The notes under the pieces were generated by a model that was not told where the DNA came from, did not search any database, and saw only the letters and a program-made list of their open reading frames with translations. From Calothrix sp. PCC 7103 (lineage in GTDB: Bacteria; Cyanobacteriota; Cyanobacteriia; Cyanobacteriales; Nostocaceae): 64,000 nucleotides of DNA. Below, one piece after another: positions 56,476 to 64,000 of the stretch. Within the stretch, counting starts at the first letter, position 1. The number at the start of each line of letters is the position of its first letter. The translations under genes were made by a program, and so were the position numbers. The stretch lies in NCBI RefSeq assembly GCF_000331305.1, contig NZ_KB217478.1, positions 6,001,646 to 6,065,645 of the forward strand, given 5' to 3'.

Positions 56476-56709
56476 ATGACTCATTGGTTTAATATCGCAG
56501 GCCCTTGTAAAGCTGATACTAACTATATGCTGTCGCCAACCAGTCGATTGCCTAATTTAGAGCAATTGATTGCCCAAGAAAGCTATTTTGTAATTCATGC
56601 GCCTCGCCAAACAGGTAAAACTACTGCAATGCTAGCATTAGCTAAGGAACTAACGAGTAGTGAGCGCTACACAGCAATCATGGTATCTGCGGAAGTAGGG
56701 GCAGATTAG
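56476..56709 (+). pseudogene. N-terminal fragment of an AAA-type ATPase
   Basis: 77 residues starting MTHWFNIAGPCKADTNYMLSPTSRL and ending soon after the Walker A motif HAPRQTGKTTAM, at AEVGAD and a TAG stop. Full-length members ('FNTAGPC..Y..P...R' ATPases of the AAA-like group) are about 500 residues. The truncation comes from the stop after GCAGAT, with no continuation in other frames that I can see. Confidence 0.75.
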
Positions 56710-56798
56710 GATGTAAAAAACTATTAGTCTGTGTCACAAGTTATGTTTGTAAATATTTTTACCACGGAGACAGGAGTTAGAGAGATTTTAAGGAAGTT

Positions 56799-57197
56799 TT
56801 ATGATGCATTCTTTAAAATCAAAGCATTAATTTGTTCATTCTCAACATCTATACCGTGACGTTGCAAATACGGACGTAAATTAATTTGAATAAATAAATC
56901 CTTCAATTCTTCAGCTATTTCAGTTGGTGGATTACCAGATAAAGCTCTAGCTATCAAACGTTCTGCTGCTTGCAATTCTCCACAGTTAACAGCAAGATTT
57001 GCAGCACTACGATGTAAAACTGAGCGTGTTGGTTCCGCATCTAATTGATTAGCAATTAATGCTGCTGCTGCTTGTTCGTTCTCAAATGCTTGCCGAGTTA
57101 ATAGTGACGCTTGTTCCAAATCACCTCTAAGTTTAGCAACAAAAGCCGCCTCCGCTAAATCCATCGCTACCGTATGTTTTTCTTGAATACTACTCAT
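56799..57197 (-). CDS. helical hypothetical protein, second gene of a pair
   Basis: A 132-residue TPR-like helical protein (DLAEAAFVAKLRGDLEQASLLTRQAFENEQAAA, then LIARALSGNPPTEIAEELKDLF). The pattern fits two or three short helical repeats. It overlaps the 5' gene by 4 bases, so the two are translationally coupled and probably form a complex. No function is known to me. Confidence 0.65.
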   Translation of the reverse strand: MSSIQEKHTVAMDLAEAAFVAKLRGDLEQASLLTRQAFENEQAAAALIANQLDAEPTRSVLHRSAANLAVNCGELQAAERLIARALSGNPPTEIAEELKDLFIQINLRPYLQRHGIDVENEQINALILKNAS

Positions 57198-57736
57198 TTT
57201 TTTACAACAAAAGATAAAGGTGTACTAAATTCAATTACAACGATATAGGCAGGATATTTTCCGTCGGAAGGTTTTGTTTGTTTTTTCTTCTGTTTTACTC
57301 TAGCTTTAACACGACTACTATCTCCCTTACGTATACCTGATACTTCTAACCGAACCTTATTTTGAAACGGAACTGCTCCTTGTGTATCTATTGTACCCAA
57401 CCAATAATCAAACCCTGTACCTTTGCTCGAACGTTCGATAACGGTTAAATTAGTAAGTTGCCTGATAATTAAAAAGGCTATAGCATAAGCCGCTTGCTCT
57501 GTCGTAAACTCCTCATCATTCCAGCAACGTAACATCTGTGATGTAACAGTCTGCCATCGCAGCTTAAATTTAGCATTAAATTCCCCACTGACTCTAATCT
57601 CAACACCTTGAGAATGACCCTGTTCATCCAAGCATACAGCACAAGCTTCTGCTAGCACGGCGCCAAATGCAGGAGTAATAGCAGGTAATCCCTGTGCTAA
57701 ATCAGTCAATACAAGTTCTACAGGTTCGTCAAACAT
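57194..57736 (-). CDS. hypothetical protein, first gene of a pair
   Basis: A 180-residue protein beginning MFDEPVELVLTDLAQGLPAI. It has a beta-rich C-terminal half (VSGIRKGDSSRVKARVKQKKKQ, a lysine-rich stretch). The ATG at 57736 is preferred to a TTG two codons earlier. The next gene starts 4 bases before its stop. It has neither a membrane segment nor a recognised motif. Confidence 0.65.
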   Translation of the reverse strand: MFDEPVELVLTDLAQGLPAITPAFGAVLAEACAVCLDEQGHSQGVEIRVSGEFNAKFKLRWQTVTSQMLRCWNDEEFTTEQAAYAIAFLIIRQLTNLTVIERSSKGTGFDYWLGTIDTQGAVPFQNKVRLEVSGIRKGDSSRVKARVKQKKKQTKPSDGKYPAYIVVIEFSTPLSFVVKK

Positions 57737-57742
57737 TAACAA

Positions 57743-58279
57743 ATTTAATTTATTATATTAGTTGTATTGTACTATGAATATTTTATGATAAAAAGTCATT
57801 GTACCTACAGCCAAAAGCGTCGCTTCTGAATGCTCTTGTTAAGACTGCAAAAACTGAGGTATTTATACTTACTGATTCGTATCGTTAATTATAGGGAGTA
57901 GGCGCCTATATTAAGCCTACTTTAATTACTCTCTGTGCCGCGCCAGTCGCCTCAACGGGGGGAACCCCCGCACGGCGCTGGCTTCTCTGCGCCTCTGTGG
58001 TAATAATATCTAGAAGATTATTGCTCTATTTTCATTGATTAATAAGATTAACTGCCATTGAACGGCGCCTTTCATGGGTGGGTTTTAATTAACTGTTTAA
58101 TATAGGAGGCGGGCAAGGATGCCCGCTCCACAAGATGCTCCACAAGATACTACACAATATGTACGGTTGGCACTACAGAAGGCGGACGGTGTGTTTTTAC
58201 GAATTTATTGATGGTTATCTACACCAGATTTTTTGAGATATATCTGTCAATATAAATTTATGAGGCAGAGGAAGCATAA
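57743..58279. repeat. 537-base repeat-rich gap
   Basis: No gene is seen. It holds a palindrome (57938-57986) nested in a family E repeat (57928-58002) and a family A copy (58107-58134) with a following duplicate of GCTCCACAAGAT. Confidence 0.7.
57928..58002. repeat. palindrome nested inside a family E repeat
   Basis: The family E unit ACTCTCTGTG...GCGCCTCTGTGG is split by GCCAGTCGCCTCAACGGGGG and a mirrored ..AACCCCCGCACGGCGCTGGC, so that its two halves sit about 50 bases apart. It looks like insertion of one repeat into another. Confidence 0.75.
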
Positions 58280-58600
58280 ATGAGAAAGCAATTTATTACA
58301 CAGGTATTGCAAAACGGAATTCGTAAAGCTTTACGTAATCCTAAGTATCGTTGGGCAGCAGTTGTTGCAGCGTTGTTTTATTTCATTAGTCCTATAGATA
58401 TTGTGCCAGATACTATACCAATTTTAGGACTAATTGATGATGGACTAATTGCTAGCTTTTTAGTTGCTGAAGTATCCCAAATTGTTATGGATAAACTTCA
58501 AAACCGCAAGAAGCATGATACTTATGCCGAAGTCAATACTAACAAAGTATATAATGTAGTAAATAATGTAATTGATGTTGAAGCTGTGGCTGTAAATTAA
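58280..58600 (+). CDS. YkvA-like (DUF1232) membrane protein
   Basis: A 106-residue protein with the YkvA/DUF1232 core, VAALFYFISPIDIVPDTIPILGLIDDGLIASFLVAEV (two hydrophobic helices with a conserved D-x-x-P-D). Its role in the cell is unknown. It begins with MRKQFITQVLQNG, and the next gene follows after 90 bases in the same direction. Confidence 0.85.
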   Translation: MRKQFITQVLQNGIRKALRNPKYRWAAVVAALFYFISPIDIVPDTIPILGLIDDGLIASFLVAEVSQIVMDKLQNRKKHDTYAEVNTNKVYNVVNNVIDVEAVAVN

Positions 58601-58690
58601 ACACGATTACCACTAACTTATTTTTTATTATCTGTGTACATCTTAAACACACGTCATTATTTGAATTAAAAGAATTAGGAGGAATATCAT

Positions 58691-59419
58691 ATGTCTACAA
58701 TTAAAGAACGTATTGCTCAAGATTTAGCACAAGTCAAAGAAACAGGCGGCGCCAGAACTAAAAGAATTCGTGAAATTGTTCAAGTTGCAGTTAATGAAGC
58801 TGTAAATGAGCTTAAAGGCGGTTCTGGCGAAATTCGCAATATTGCTAAAGATGCCGTTACAGCAGTTATAGAAAATTTCAAGACCAAGGGTCAGCAAGCG
58901 AAAGATGAAGCAATGGCAGCAATGGAAGGCGCCATCGCAGGAGTAAAAGATAGCAATACTCAACAGCAAACAGTTACCAACCAAGCTATTGGTGAGCAAC
59001 AAATTTTAGATGCTGTTGACGGCGCCCTTGTTGCAGTCGAAACCCAAAAGCAAAAAGCACCTCGCAGTCGTATAATGTCTTTACTCTTAACACTTTTCAA
59101 CGCTCTAAGAGGCAAATTATCTGTAAGTTTTCAAAAAGATTATGTTTCCCTCAAAGAACTTTTGGCTAATTGGGATGATAAATTAACAGGGCAATATGGC
59201 GACCGTTACACCCAAGTTAAGCAACGTTGGGAAACAGCACAAACTTCATACAAGGCGACAAAAACAAAAATAGCCAACGGTGAACCTTCTGCTGTAGACG
59301 AATATCAAACAGAAGCAGATAAAAAAGCTGCTAAAGCTGGAGCAACAGTAGCTCAAACCGAACAAGTACTTAGAAAGCAACTCAAAACTATTCTAGAATC
59401 TACCGCTGCAAAACTGTAA
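58691..59419 (+). CDS. helical hypothetical protein (DUF6781-like)
   Basis: A 242-residue, Ala/Lys/Gln-rich, mostly helical protein with a conserved start (MSTIKERIAQDLAQVKETGG) and a second half KDYVSLKELLANWDDKLTGQYGDRY. The Shine-Dalgarno AGGAGGAATATCAT is very strong, suggesting high expression. The likely partner is the YkvA-like gene upstream. It resembles a cyanobacterial family of unknown function; I am not sure of the DUF number. A perfect palindrome follows. Confidence 0.7.
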   Translation: MSTIKERIAQDLAQVKETGGARTKRIREIVQVAVNEAVNELKGGSGEIRNIAKDAVTAVIENFKTKGQQAKDEAMAAMEGAIAGVKDSNTQQQTVTNQAIGEQQILDAVDGALVAVETQKQKAPRSRIMSLLLTLFNALRGKLSVSFQKDYVSLKELLANWDDKLTGQYGDRYTQVKQRWETAQTSYKATKTKIANGEPSAVDEYQTEADKKAAKAGATVAQTEQVLRKQLKTILESTAAKL

Positions 59420-59463
59420 ACTGGTAGAACAAAATAGTAGTCAAAAATATTGAATAACATAAA

Positions 59464-59493
59464 TGTAGAGACTAAACATGTTTAGTCTCTACA
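59464..59493. terminator. perfect 30-base palindrome after the helical protein gene
   Basis: TGTAGAGACTAAACA and TGTTTAGTCTCTACA are perfect 15-base arms starting about 44 bases after the stop codon. It may terminate or stabilise the transcript. Confidence 0.5.
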
Positions 59494-59513
59494 TGCATTT
59501 ATATAATAAAACA

Positions 59514-59626
59514 TTACGCCACACCATAACCTGTATACGGACGTTTGTACGGTGCATGTAACCCTAAAATAATATCTTCCTTATTTACACCCATCTCAAC
59601 CAATTCGTGAGCTAAATCATTTTCTG
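59514..59626 (-). pseudogene. XisI C-terminal remnant
   Basis: Read on the minus strand, the frame gives AENDLAHELVEMGVNKEDII followed by LGLHAPYKRPYTGYGVA and a stop. This is the XisI ending seen in the intact copy (LVEAGVPQSDIVLG..GFGVG). The rest of XisI is missing, and the frame stops at a family A REP copy (59627). Confidence 0.85.
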
Positions 59627-59706
59627 CTCTTGTGGGATGGGCATCCTTGCCCGTCCCATAATATCTATAATATTTATAACAGGCAGGGATGCCTGTTCCA
59701 CAAGAT
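59627..59706. repeat. pair of family A REP-like palindromes
   Basis: CTCTTGTGGGATGGGCATCCTTGCCC is mirrored by AGGCAGGGATGCCTGTTCCACAAG, again forming an inverted pair. The first copy abuts the XisI remnant, the second precedes the end of the HEAT/NACHT gene. Confidence 0.85.
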
Positions 59707-59726
59707 GTATATACAATCTATAAAAA

Positions 59727-62126
59727 TCACGGCGCCACTGATTGTATAGCATTTGTAACACCTGTCAGCTTACTTAATCTAACTGGTACAAAATCAGAAG
59801 GTTTGGCGCCTATAATTTGTGACAAGTAGCAATCATAAACTGCCAGTAAAAATCCTTTAATTATATCCTGCCCATTGGCTTTCACTAAATCATCAGCTTT
59901 TTTCAAAAAACCCGAACGCCATTTACCATCGTTGTTGCCGTATATCTCTACAACATGCAAAGCAGCTAAGTACTCAGCTAATGGGTCGAGACAAAACCTG
60001 ATTTTATCTTTTGCGGAACCAACGGTTTGAATTAAATGTAAACGGTTTTCGAGATAGTCGAGGCGCCTGTCTACATCGTCAGGGTTTATAGTTAATAAAG
60101 CAGCTATAGCATCAGCGCGTGAAGTTGTACCTGGTTGATAATTAGGGTGCAAACATTCCCAAGCTATTGCTTTTGTATCTTGATGTATAATTCTATCGTC
60201 TAATTTCTCAGTAGCGACATCGCGGTTTAATTCGTTAAGATACCCTAGCATTAAATTTGGTATCGTTTGCGGAATATCATATACAATTTGGTTTTCAACA
60301 TTAGCTATTAGCTGCTCGGCATATAATTTTGCTAGTAGCACCGTAATATTACCGTGACTAACCATTAAAGACAAACGATTACAAGCATCAAAAAATTCTT
60401 GGTCTGTAAATTTATCACGCTTTCCACGCTGCATTAAATAAACTTCCATAAATGAGGAAAGCTTATTTGCTTCAATTCGCAATGGCTTGATGGTAGTTTT
60501 ATTTACCCTTCCTAGTTTCTCTTCTAACCGTGATGTAATAACCAGCGCATTCACTGGAAAGTCTGGAGAGTCTGGTTGTAATGCTTCGCGAGTAGTTGTA
60601 TTCAATTCCGAAAAACGGTCTACTATTACTAATACACGTTGTTTTCGTAACAGCTTAACTAGTAATTCCTCGCATATTGGCTCTGGTTCATCTATTAATG
60701 CTTGTAACTGTCCACGAATAGCTTCTTTCAATGATGACTTTCCATCTACCGTGCGAAAGTCTTCTTCTAACAGCACTGGTAACATTAAATGTTGACACAA
60801 GCGTTTATCTACAATATCGCTCATTCCCCAGTTAGCAACTTGACAAGCCAAGCTGGTTTTACCAATTCCACCTTCGCCTGATATTATCAAGCAACTACGC
60901 TGTTTTGAAAAAGTCGCACGCAAATTAGAAGGCGCCAGTTGTGCTACCGTATTACCATCCAGCACAACTGGAATGGGAATATAAGTATTGCGATTAGTAA
61001 CAGTATCTTTTTTTGGAAACTGTTCGCGCGCTGATTCAATATATTTATTTACCCACGCATCGAGTACTTTAGGATGATAATGAAACCAGCCAACGAATAA
61101 CACATACCTTAAAGGTACATTAATACTAACAAGGGGTAATGAAAAATCAGTATATGGCTTAAGAGCATTATTAATCTTTAATAGCCATATGGGTTTGACT
61201 CGCAGCAGTATAAACCACAGTGTAGGCAACAAAGTCACATATGCTGCAATACCCAAAAGTAACTTATGCTTGAGAAGCCATTCGACTACTCTATCAAAAA
61301 ACCGCGTTTCTTTCTCAGATTTCAAAGCTTCCAACGGGCGCCGTATTCTTGCAGCGTCAATTTCAGTAAAATTCTCTTTATGTTCTTCTACAATTTTTGT
61401 AACTTGCTCAAAGTCAGTAATTACTTTTGTTAAGTTAGCACTTGGTAATTTATCAGCAACATCCTGATAGGCGCCAATAATACCACCTAACCCTTTTGCC
61501 GTCCCATACCTCACATAATATTCGGTATCATTCAACAGAGGAATCATATCTTTGACAGCAGAAGTTGCCTCAGTTCCCATTGCACCCAAAGCCAAAGCGG
61601 CATTTTTCCGAACGCGCGGATTATTATCTTTGAGTGCATTTATTAAAGATGGAACAGCTACTTTTGCTTCTGTACCTATTCGTCTCAATGCCGAAGCCGC
61701 ATAAATCCGAACGTACAGTTCTTTATCTTGCAACGCTGCCATTAAAGCTGGAACCGCTGGTTTTGCTTGTGTACCAATGGTGCCTAATGCTAATACAGCA
61801 TACATCCGTACTTGGGCATCTACATCTTGTAAAGCTTTCGTTAGTGCTGGAACTCCAGATGCGGCCTCGGCGCCCATATCTCCTAATACCCAAGCTGCAC
61901 GCCAACGTATATTACAATCTGGATTATTTAGAGTTTCTACAAGCGTAGGAACGGCGCCTAAACCAATACTTACAAGTGCATCGTGCGCTTCTAAACGAAC
62001 ACGCGCGTTGTTATCGATTAATTTTTCAACCAGAGGAGCAATTTTTTCATCTACAGTAACTTGTGCCCAGCTATTACCAGCCCACAGCAGAAACAGCATC
62101 AGGCACAAAATAGCCAGTTTCAGCAT
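59727..62126 (-). CDS. membrane protein: signal peptide, HEAT repeats, membrane segment, NACHT-like ATPase
   Basis: A 799-residue protein. A signal peptide or membrane anchor (MLKLAILCLMLFLLWAG, residues 1-22) is followed by six HEAT-type repeats of about 33 residues (about 25-225), with ALQD-V-AQVR, VR-YA-ALG and G-EA spacers. A membrane segment (LLGIAAYVTLLPTLWFILL, about 287-305) comes next. The cytoplasmic part has a P-loop ISGEGGIGKTSLA with Lys423, a Walker-B-like VLVIVDRFSEL near 520 and a long helical C-terminus, as in NACHT/STAND ATPases. The first Met could also be a GTG at 62153. The layout suggests an outside sensor and an inside switch; no effector domain is seen. Confidence 0.8.
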   Translation of the reverse strand: MLKLAILCLMLFLLWAGNSWAQVTVDEKIAPLVEKLIDNNARVRLEAHDALVSIGLGAVPTLVETLNNPDCNIRWRAAWVLGDMGAEAASGVPALTKALQDVDAQVRMYAVLALGTIGTQAKPAVPALMAALQDKELYVRIYAASALRRIGTEAKVAVPSLINALKDNNPRVRKNAALALGAMGTEATSAVKDMIPLLNDTEYYVRYGTAKGLGGIIGAYQDVADKLPSANLTKVITDFEQVTKIVEEHKENFTEIDAARIRRPLEALKSEKETRFFDRVVEWLLKHKLLLGIAAYVTLLPTLWFILLRVKPIWLLKINNALKPYTDFSLPLVSINVPLRYVLFVGWFHYHPKVLDAWVNKYIESAREQFPKKDTVTNRNTYIPIPVVLDGNTVAQLAPSNLRATFSKQRSCLIISGEGGIGKTSLACQVANWGMSDIVDKRLCQHLMLPVLLEEDFRTVDGKSSLKEAIRGQLQALIDEPEPICEELLVKLLRKQRVLVIVDRFSELNTTTREALQPDSPDFPVNALVITSRLEEKLGRVNKTTIKPLRIEANKLSSFMEVYLMQRGKRDKFTDQEFFDACNRLSLMVSHGNITVLLAKLYAEQLIANVENQIVYDIPQTIPNLMLGYLNELNRDVATEKLDDRIIHQDTKAIAWECLHPNYQPGTTSRADAIAALLTINPDDVDRRLDYLENRLHLIQTVGSAKDKIRFCLDPLAEYLAALHVVEIYGNNDGKWRSGFLKKADDLVKANGQDIIKGFLLAVYDCYLSQIIGAKPSDFVPVRLSKLTGVTNAIQSVAP

Positions 62127-62211
62127 TTTGGTTATTGAAGCGGTGATGTTCACTGCTATTGGCTCCGTTGCTTTACTGTATATATTTTACTCGCTCGCGC
62201 CAAATGGGTAG

Positions 62212-62245
62212 CTTGCAACGGATGAGAACGGATGTAACGGATGAT
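62212..62245. repeat. family C repeats (AACGGATG..)
   Basis: CAACGGATGAGAACGGATGTAACGGATG has the same start as the copies before eboE and near 41173. Confidence 0.8.
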
Positions 62246-62279
62246 TTTATTTGGAGGCGCCGTAAACTAGTTGCTACAT

Positions 62280-62455
62280 TTATTCATCATCTTCAATTGT
62301 TACAGCAAGCGTATCTAACTCAGCTTCTAACTGTTCAATACTTGGTAAACTTCCTTCTAATGTTTTTGGCAAAGCATCCCTTAGTTGATAAGTTGAAACA
62401 CCAATTGGCATATTCGTACTACGCAATGAATACTCGACTATTGTTTTATCTGTGG
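62280..62455 (-). pseudogene. C-terminal remnant of a YhcG/DUF1016-like PDDEXK nuclease
   Basis: The remaining ~55 residues read VEYSLRSTNMPIGVSTYQL then RDALPKTLEGSLPSIEQLEAEL and EDDE plus a stop. YhcG-type nucleases end with 'Y.LR...PIGVS.Y.L...LP..L...LPT...LE.EL'. The N-terminal and catalytic parts are missing, and a family A REP copy lies directly upstream (62487-62511). Confidence 0.75.
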
Positions 62456-62486
62456 TGTGGGCGTCAACGCAAACGCCCTCGGAATG

Positions 62487-62511
62487 GAACGGGCAAGGAT
62501 GCCCATTCCAC
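62487..62511. repeat. REP-like palindrome, family A
   Basis: GAACGGGCAAGGATGCCCATTCC lies at the broken edge of the YhcG-like remnant. Confidence 0.8.
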
Positions 62512-62639
62512 ATTCAAAGGAGAATTAAATTTTTTGAAATCCCCGATACAAATCAACTGTGCTTCGGGGCGCTGTTGGGTTGTATATTTATCCACGCTAC
62601 TCGTATTGATGGCGCCAACCCACTAAAAATGCTCATGGG

Positions 62640-62715
62640 AATATGTTGGGTTACGCAAAGCCTCCACCCAACCTACAATTATCCGTTACGTCCTTTCATA
62701 TCCGTTGCCGTTTTC
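62640..62715. repeat. GTTGGGTT/CTCCACCCAACCTAC and ATCCGTT repeats
   Basis: GTTGGGTTACGCAAAGC and CTCCACCCAACCTACA are followed by ATCCGTTACG and ATCCGTTGCCG. This is the same two-family combination as at 2775-2935. The rest of the 62512-62945 gap shows no gene. Confidence 0.75.
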
Positions 62716-62945
62716 ATGTCACAAATAAAAATGTTGTGGGCACTACTCGCGAATTCGCTGCGTCAGGATTAGTAGTTTGCCAAGAAGTGTTGTATCAAGT
62801 TACTTGATGCACCGCTTTGGCGCACGATATGGCATAAAGAGAAGCATTGCCAATTGCTCGTGGGAGTAAACATACATTAACTGTAAACTATATGGCGAGT
62901 AGATTCCATCACAAAAATATGCGATGGCGTGCGTGGGTAACTAAC

Positions 62946-64000
62946 ATGTCATTCAAATCAATAAAACTTAGTTCGATTTTTCTTCTTAGGTTGCAGCTGA
63001 AGTCAATTGTACCAATTTTGTTTCTATTGACTTTTATTGGAGTAATAGTACTAGATACTTTTGCTCCTGCGTTGGCGCAATTTCCGGCACCTATGCCTAT
63101 TCCGCCACAACCACAGTTTCCACAACCACAGCCAATTCCACCACAACCGCAATTTCCTCAACCCGTTCCAATACCTATTCCAATACCTCAAACTCCTGAG
63201 TTTCCACCTGCTGAAACTGATGGGTTTCCACAACCTGTTCCTGTACCGCAACCTGTACCACAGCCACAACCAGTTCCACAACCAATTCCTCAACCCGTTC
63301 CACAACCTGTTCAAAGAGTACAACGACCACGGCAGGAAATCCGGGGTGTATGGATGACTAATAATGACCTTGATATTTTAAGGGACAGGACTAAAGTTGG
63401 CGAAGCGATGGATAAATTACGCCAATTAAACTTTAATACTGTTTACCCTGTTGTTTGGAATTCGGGATATGTAATGTATCCGAGTGATGTTGCACAACGT
63501 GCGGAAATTCAGCCGTTTATATATAGGGGCACAGAAGGTCATGATATTATTGCGGATGTAATTAACCAAGCGCATCGTCGCGGTTTACTTGCAATTCCTT
63601 GGTTTGAATTTGGTTTTATGGCGCCTGAAACTTCAGAGTTAGCTTTAAACCATCCCGAATGGTTGACACGAAAACGTGATGGAAGCCAAACATCAATTAG
63701 TGCAGCGGGTGAGGTAGCATGGCTTAACCCCTTTCACCCAGAAGTACAAAAGTTTATTAGTGACCTAGTGTTAGAAATCGTAACTAAATACGATGCCGAT
63801 GGTATCCAGTTTGATGACCACATGAGTTTGCCTCATGAATTTGGTTACGACAGGTATACAATATCTTTGTATACTCAAGAAACTGGCAAAGCTCCTCCAT
63901 CTAATCCTCAAGACCAAGCGTGGATGCGCTGGCGTGCGGATAAAATTACAGCTTTTATGTTGCAACTCAACCAAGCAGTCAAAGCACGCAAACCAAACGC
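62946..64000 (+). CDS. proline-rich glycosyl-hydrolase-like 10 (GHL10) protein (partial)
   Basis: An open frame begins at the ATG at 62946 and runs off the end; 351 residues are visible. A signal or membrane segment (about 20-45, VPILFLLTFIGVIVL) is followed by about 75 residues rich in PQP, PIP and PVP. The domain then begins with QEIRGVWMTNNDLDIL, continues with LNFNTVYPVVWN, GLLAIPWFEFGFM, AWLNPFHPEVQ and DGIQFDDH. This matches the GHL10 (DUF187) family of bacterial proteins with a TIM-barrel fold, probably acting on cell-envelope or sheath glycans. The C-terminus is outside the window. Confidence 0.85.
   Translation, partial: MSFKSIKLSSIFLLRLQLKSIVPILFLLTFIGVIVLDTFAPALAQFPAPMPIPPQPQFPQPQPIPPQPQFPQPVPIPIPIPQTPEFPPAETDGFPQPVPVPQPVPQPQPVPQPIPQPVPQPVQRVQRPRQEIRGVWMTNNDLDILRDRTKVGEAMDKLRQLNFNTVYPVVWNSGYVMYPSDVAQRAEIQPFIYRGTEGHDIIADVINQAHRRGLLAIPWFEFGFMAPETSELALNHPEWLTRKRDGSQTSISAAGEVAWLNPFHPEVQKFISDLVLEIVTKYDADGIQFDDHMSLPHEFGYDRYTISLYTQETGKAPPSNPQDQAWMRWRADKITAFMLQLNQAVKARKPN

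Noticed and set aside
62452-62772. Plus-strand frames across the YhcG-like relic and repeats
   Set aside because: They are built from family A, GTTGGGTT and ATCCGTT repeats; the minus-strand remnant is the real signal.
1-64000. tRNA, rRNA and insertion-sequence transposase genes
   Set aside because: I looked for the usual GTTCGAATCC arm patterns and transposase-like DDE frames and saw none; a proper tRNA scan would be decisive.

Overview
The window is a piece of a chromosome from a heterocyst-type (nostocalean) cyanobacterium. This rests on a complete scytonemin (sunscreen pigment) gene set, XisH/XisI proteins, CYP110-like P450s, an RbpA-type RNA-binding protein, PEP-CTERM tails and several dense families of short palindromic repeats. 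Base composition is moderately AT-rich. The hexamer GGCGCC occurs about 125 times by eye (roughly one per 500 bases), while no copy of the usual cyanobacterial palindrome GCGATCGC was noticed. I do not name a genus.

Layout. 1-6.5 kb: start of a CHAT-type protein, xisH-xisI, a P450, a TldD/TldE peptidase pair and a secreted pentapeptide-repeat protein. 6.8-10.6 kb (minus strand): a stand-alone PAS protein, an AraC-type response regulator and a multi-PAS histidine kinase, in the position of the known scytonemin regulators. 11.8-34.2 kb (plus strand): a scytonemin supercluster in the order scyA-B-C-D-E-F, eboA-B-C, a glycosyltransferase, tyrA, an eboD/aroB-like cyclase, eboE, fused trpE-G, trpC, trpA, trpB and DAHP synthase. 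It ends at a strong terminator-like hairpin. The precursor genes (DAHP synthase, TyrA, Trp enzymes) feed tryptophan and 4-hydroxyphenylpyruvate to ScyB, ScyA and ScyC. The Ebo proteins are thought to move the product to the periplasm, where ScyE and ScyF (signal peptides, PEP-CTERM tails) probably act. trpD, tyrP and eboF are not in the window.

34.7-38.1 kb: two large low-complexity proteins sharing NPF motifs; one carries a 14-residue GNGNW repeat. 38-50 kb: small conserved genes, an ABC-F ATPase, a MntA/HepT toxin-antitoxin pair, a choline-kinase-like phosphotransferase, TetR plus a DsbA-like oxidoreductase, an orphan ParD, a MocR regulator, a GNAT/PPOX pair and a NarL-type regulator. 50-55.6 kb: two near-identical P450s, each preceded by the same 18-bp palindrome, with an RRM protein and a type II thioesterase remnant between them. 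55.6-64 kb: a repeat-rich region with gene debris (AAA-ATPase start, XisI end, YhcG-like end), a two-gene unknown operon, a YkvA-like protein, a 242-residue unknown, a membrane protein joining periplasmic HEAT repeats to a NACHT-like ATPase, and the start of a proline-rich glycosyl-hydrolase-like protein.

Short repeats (at least five families) fill most gaps. In several places they have reached genes: one copy is translated inside the MocR regulator, and two gene remnants end at copies of the same family.
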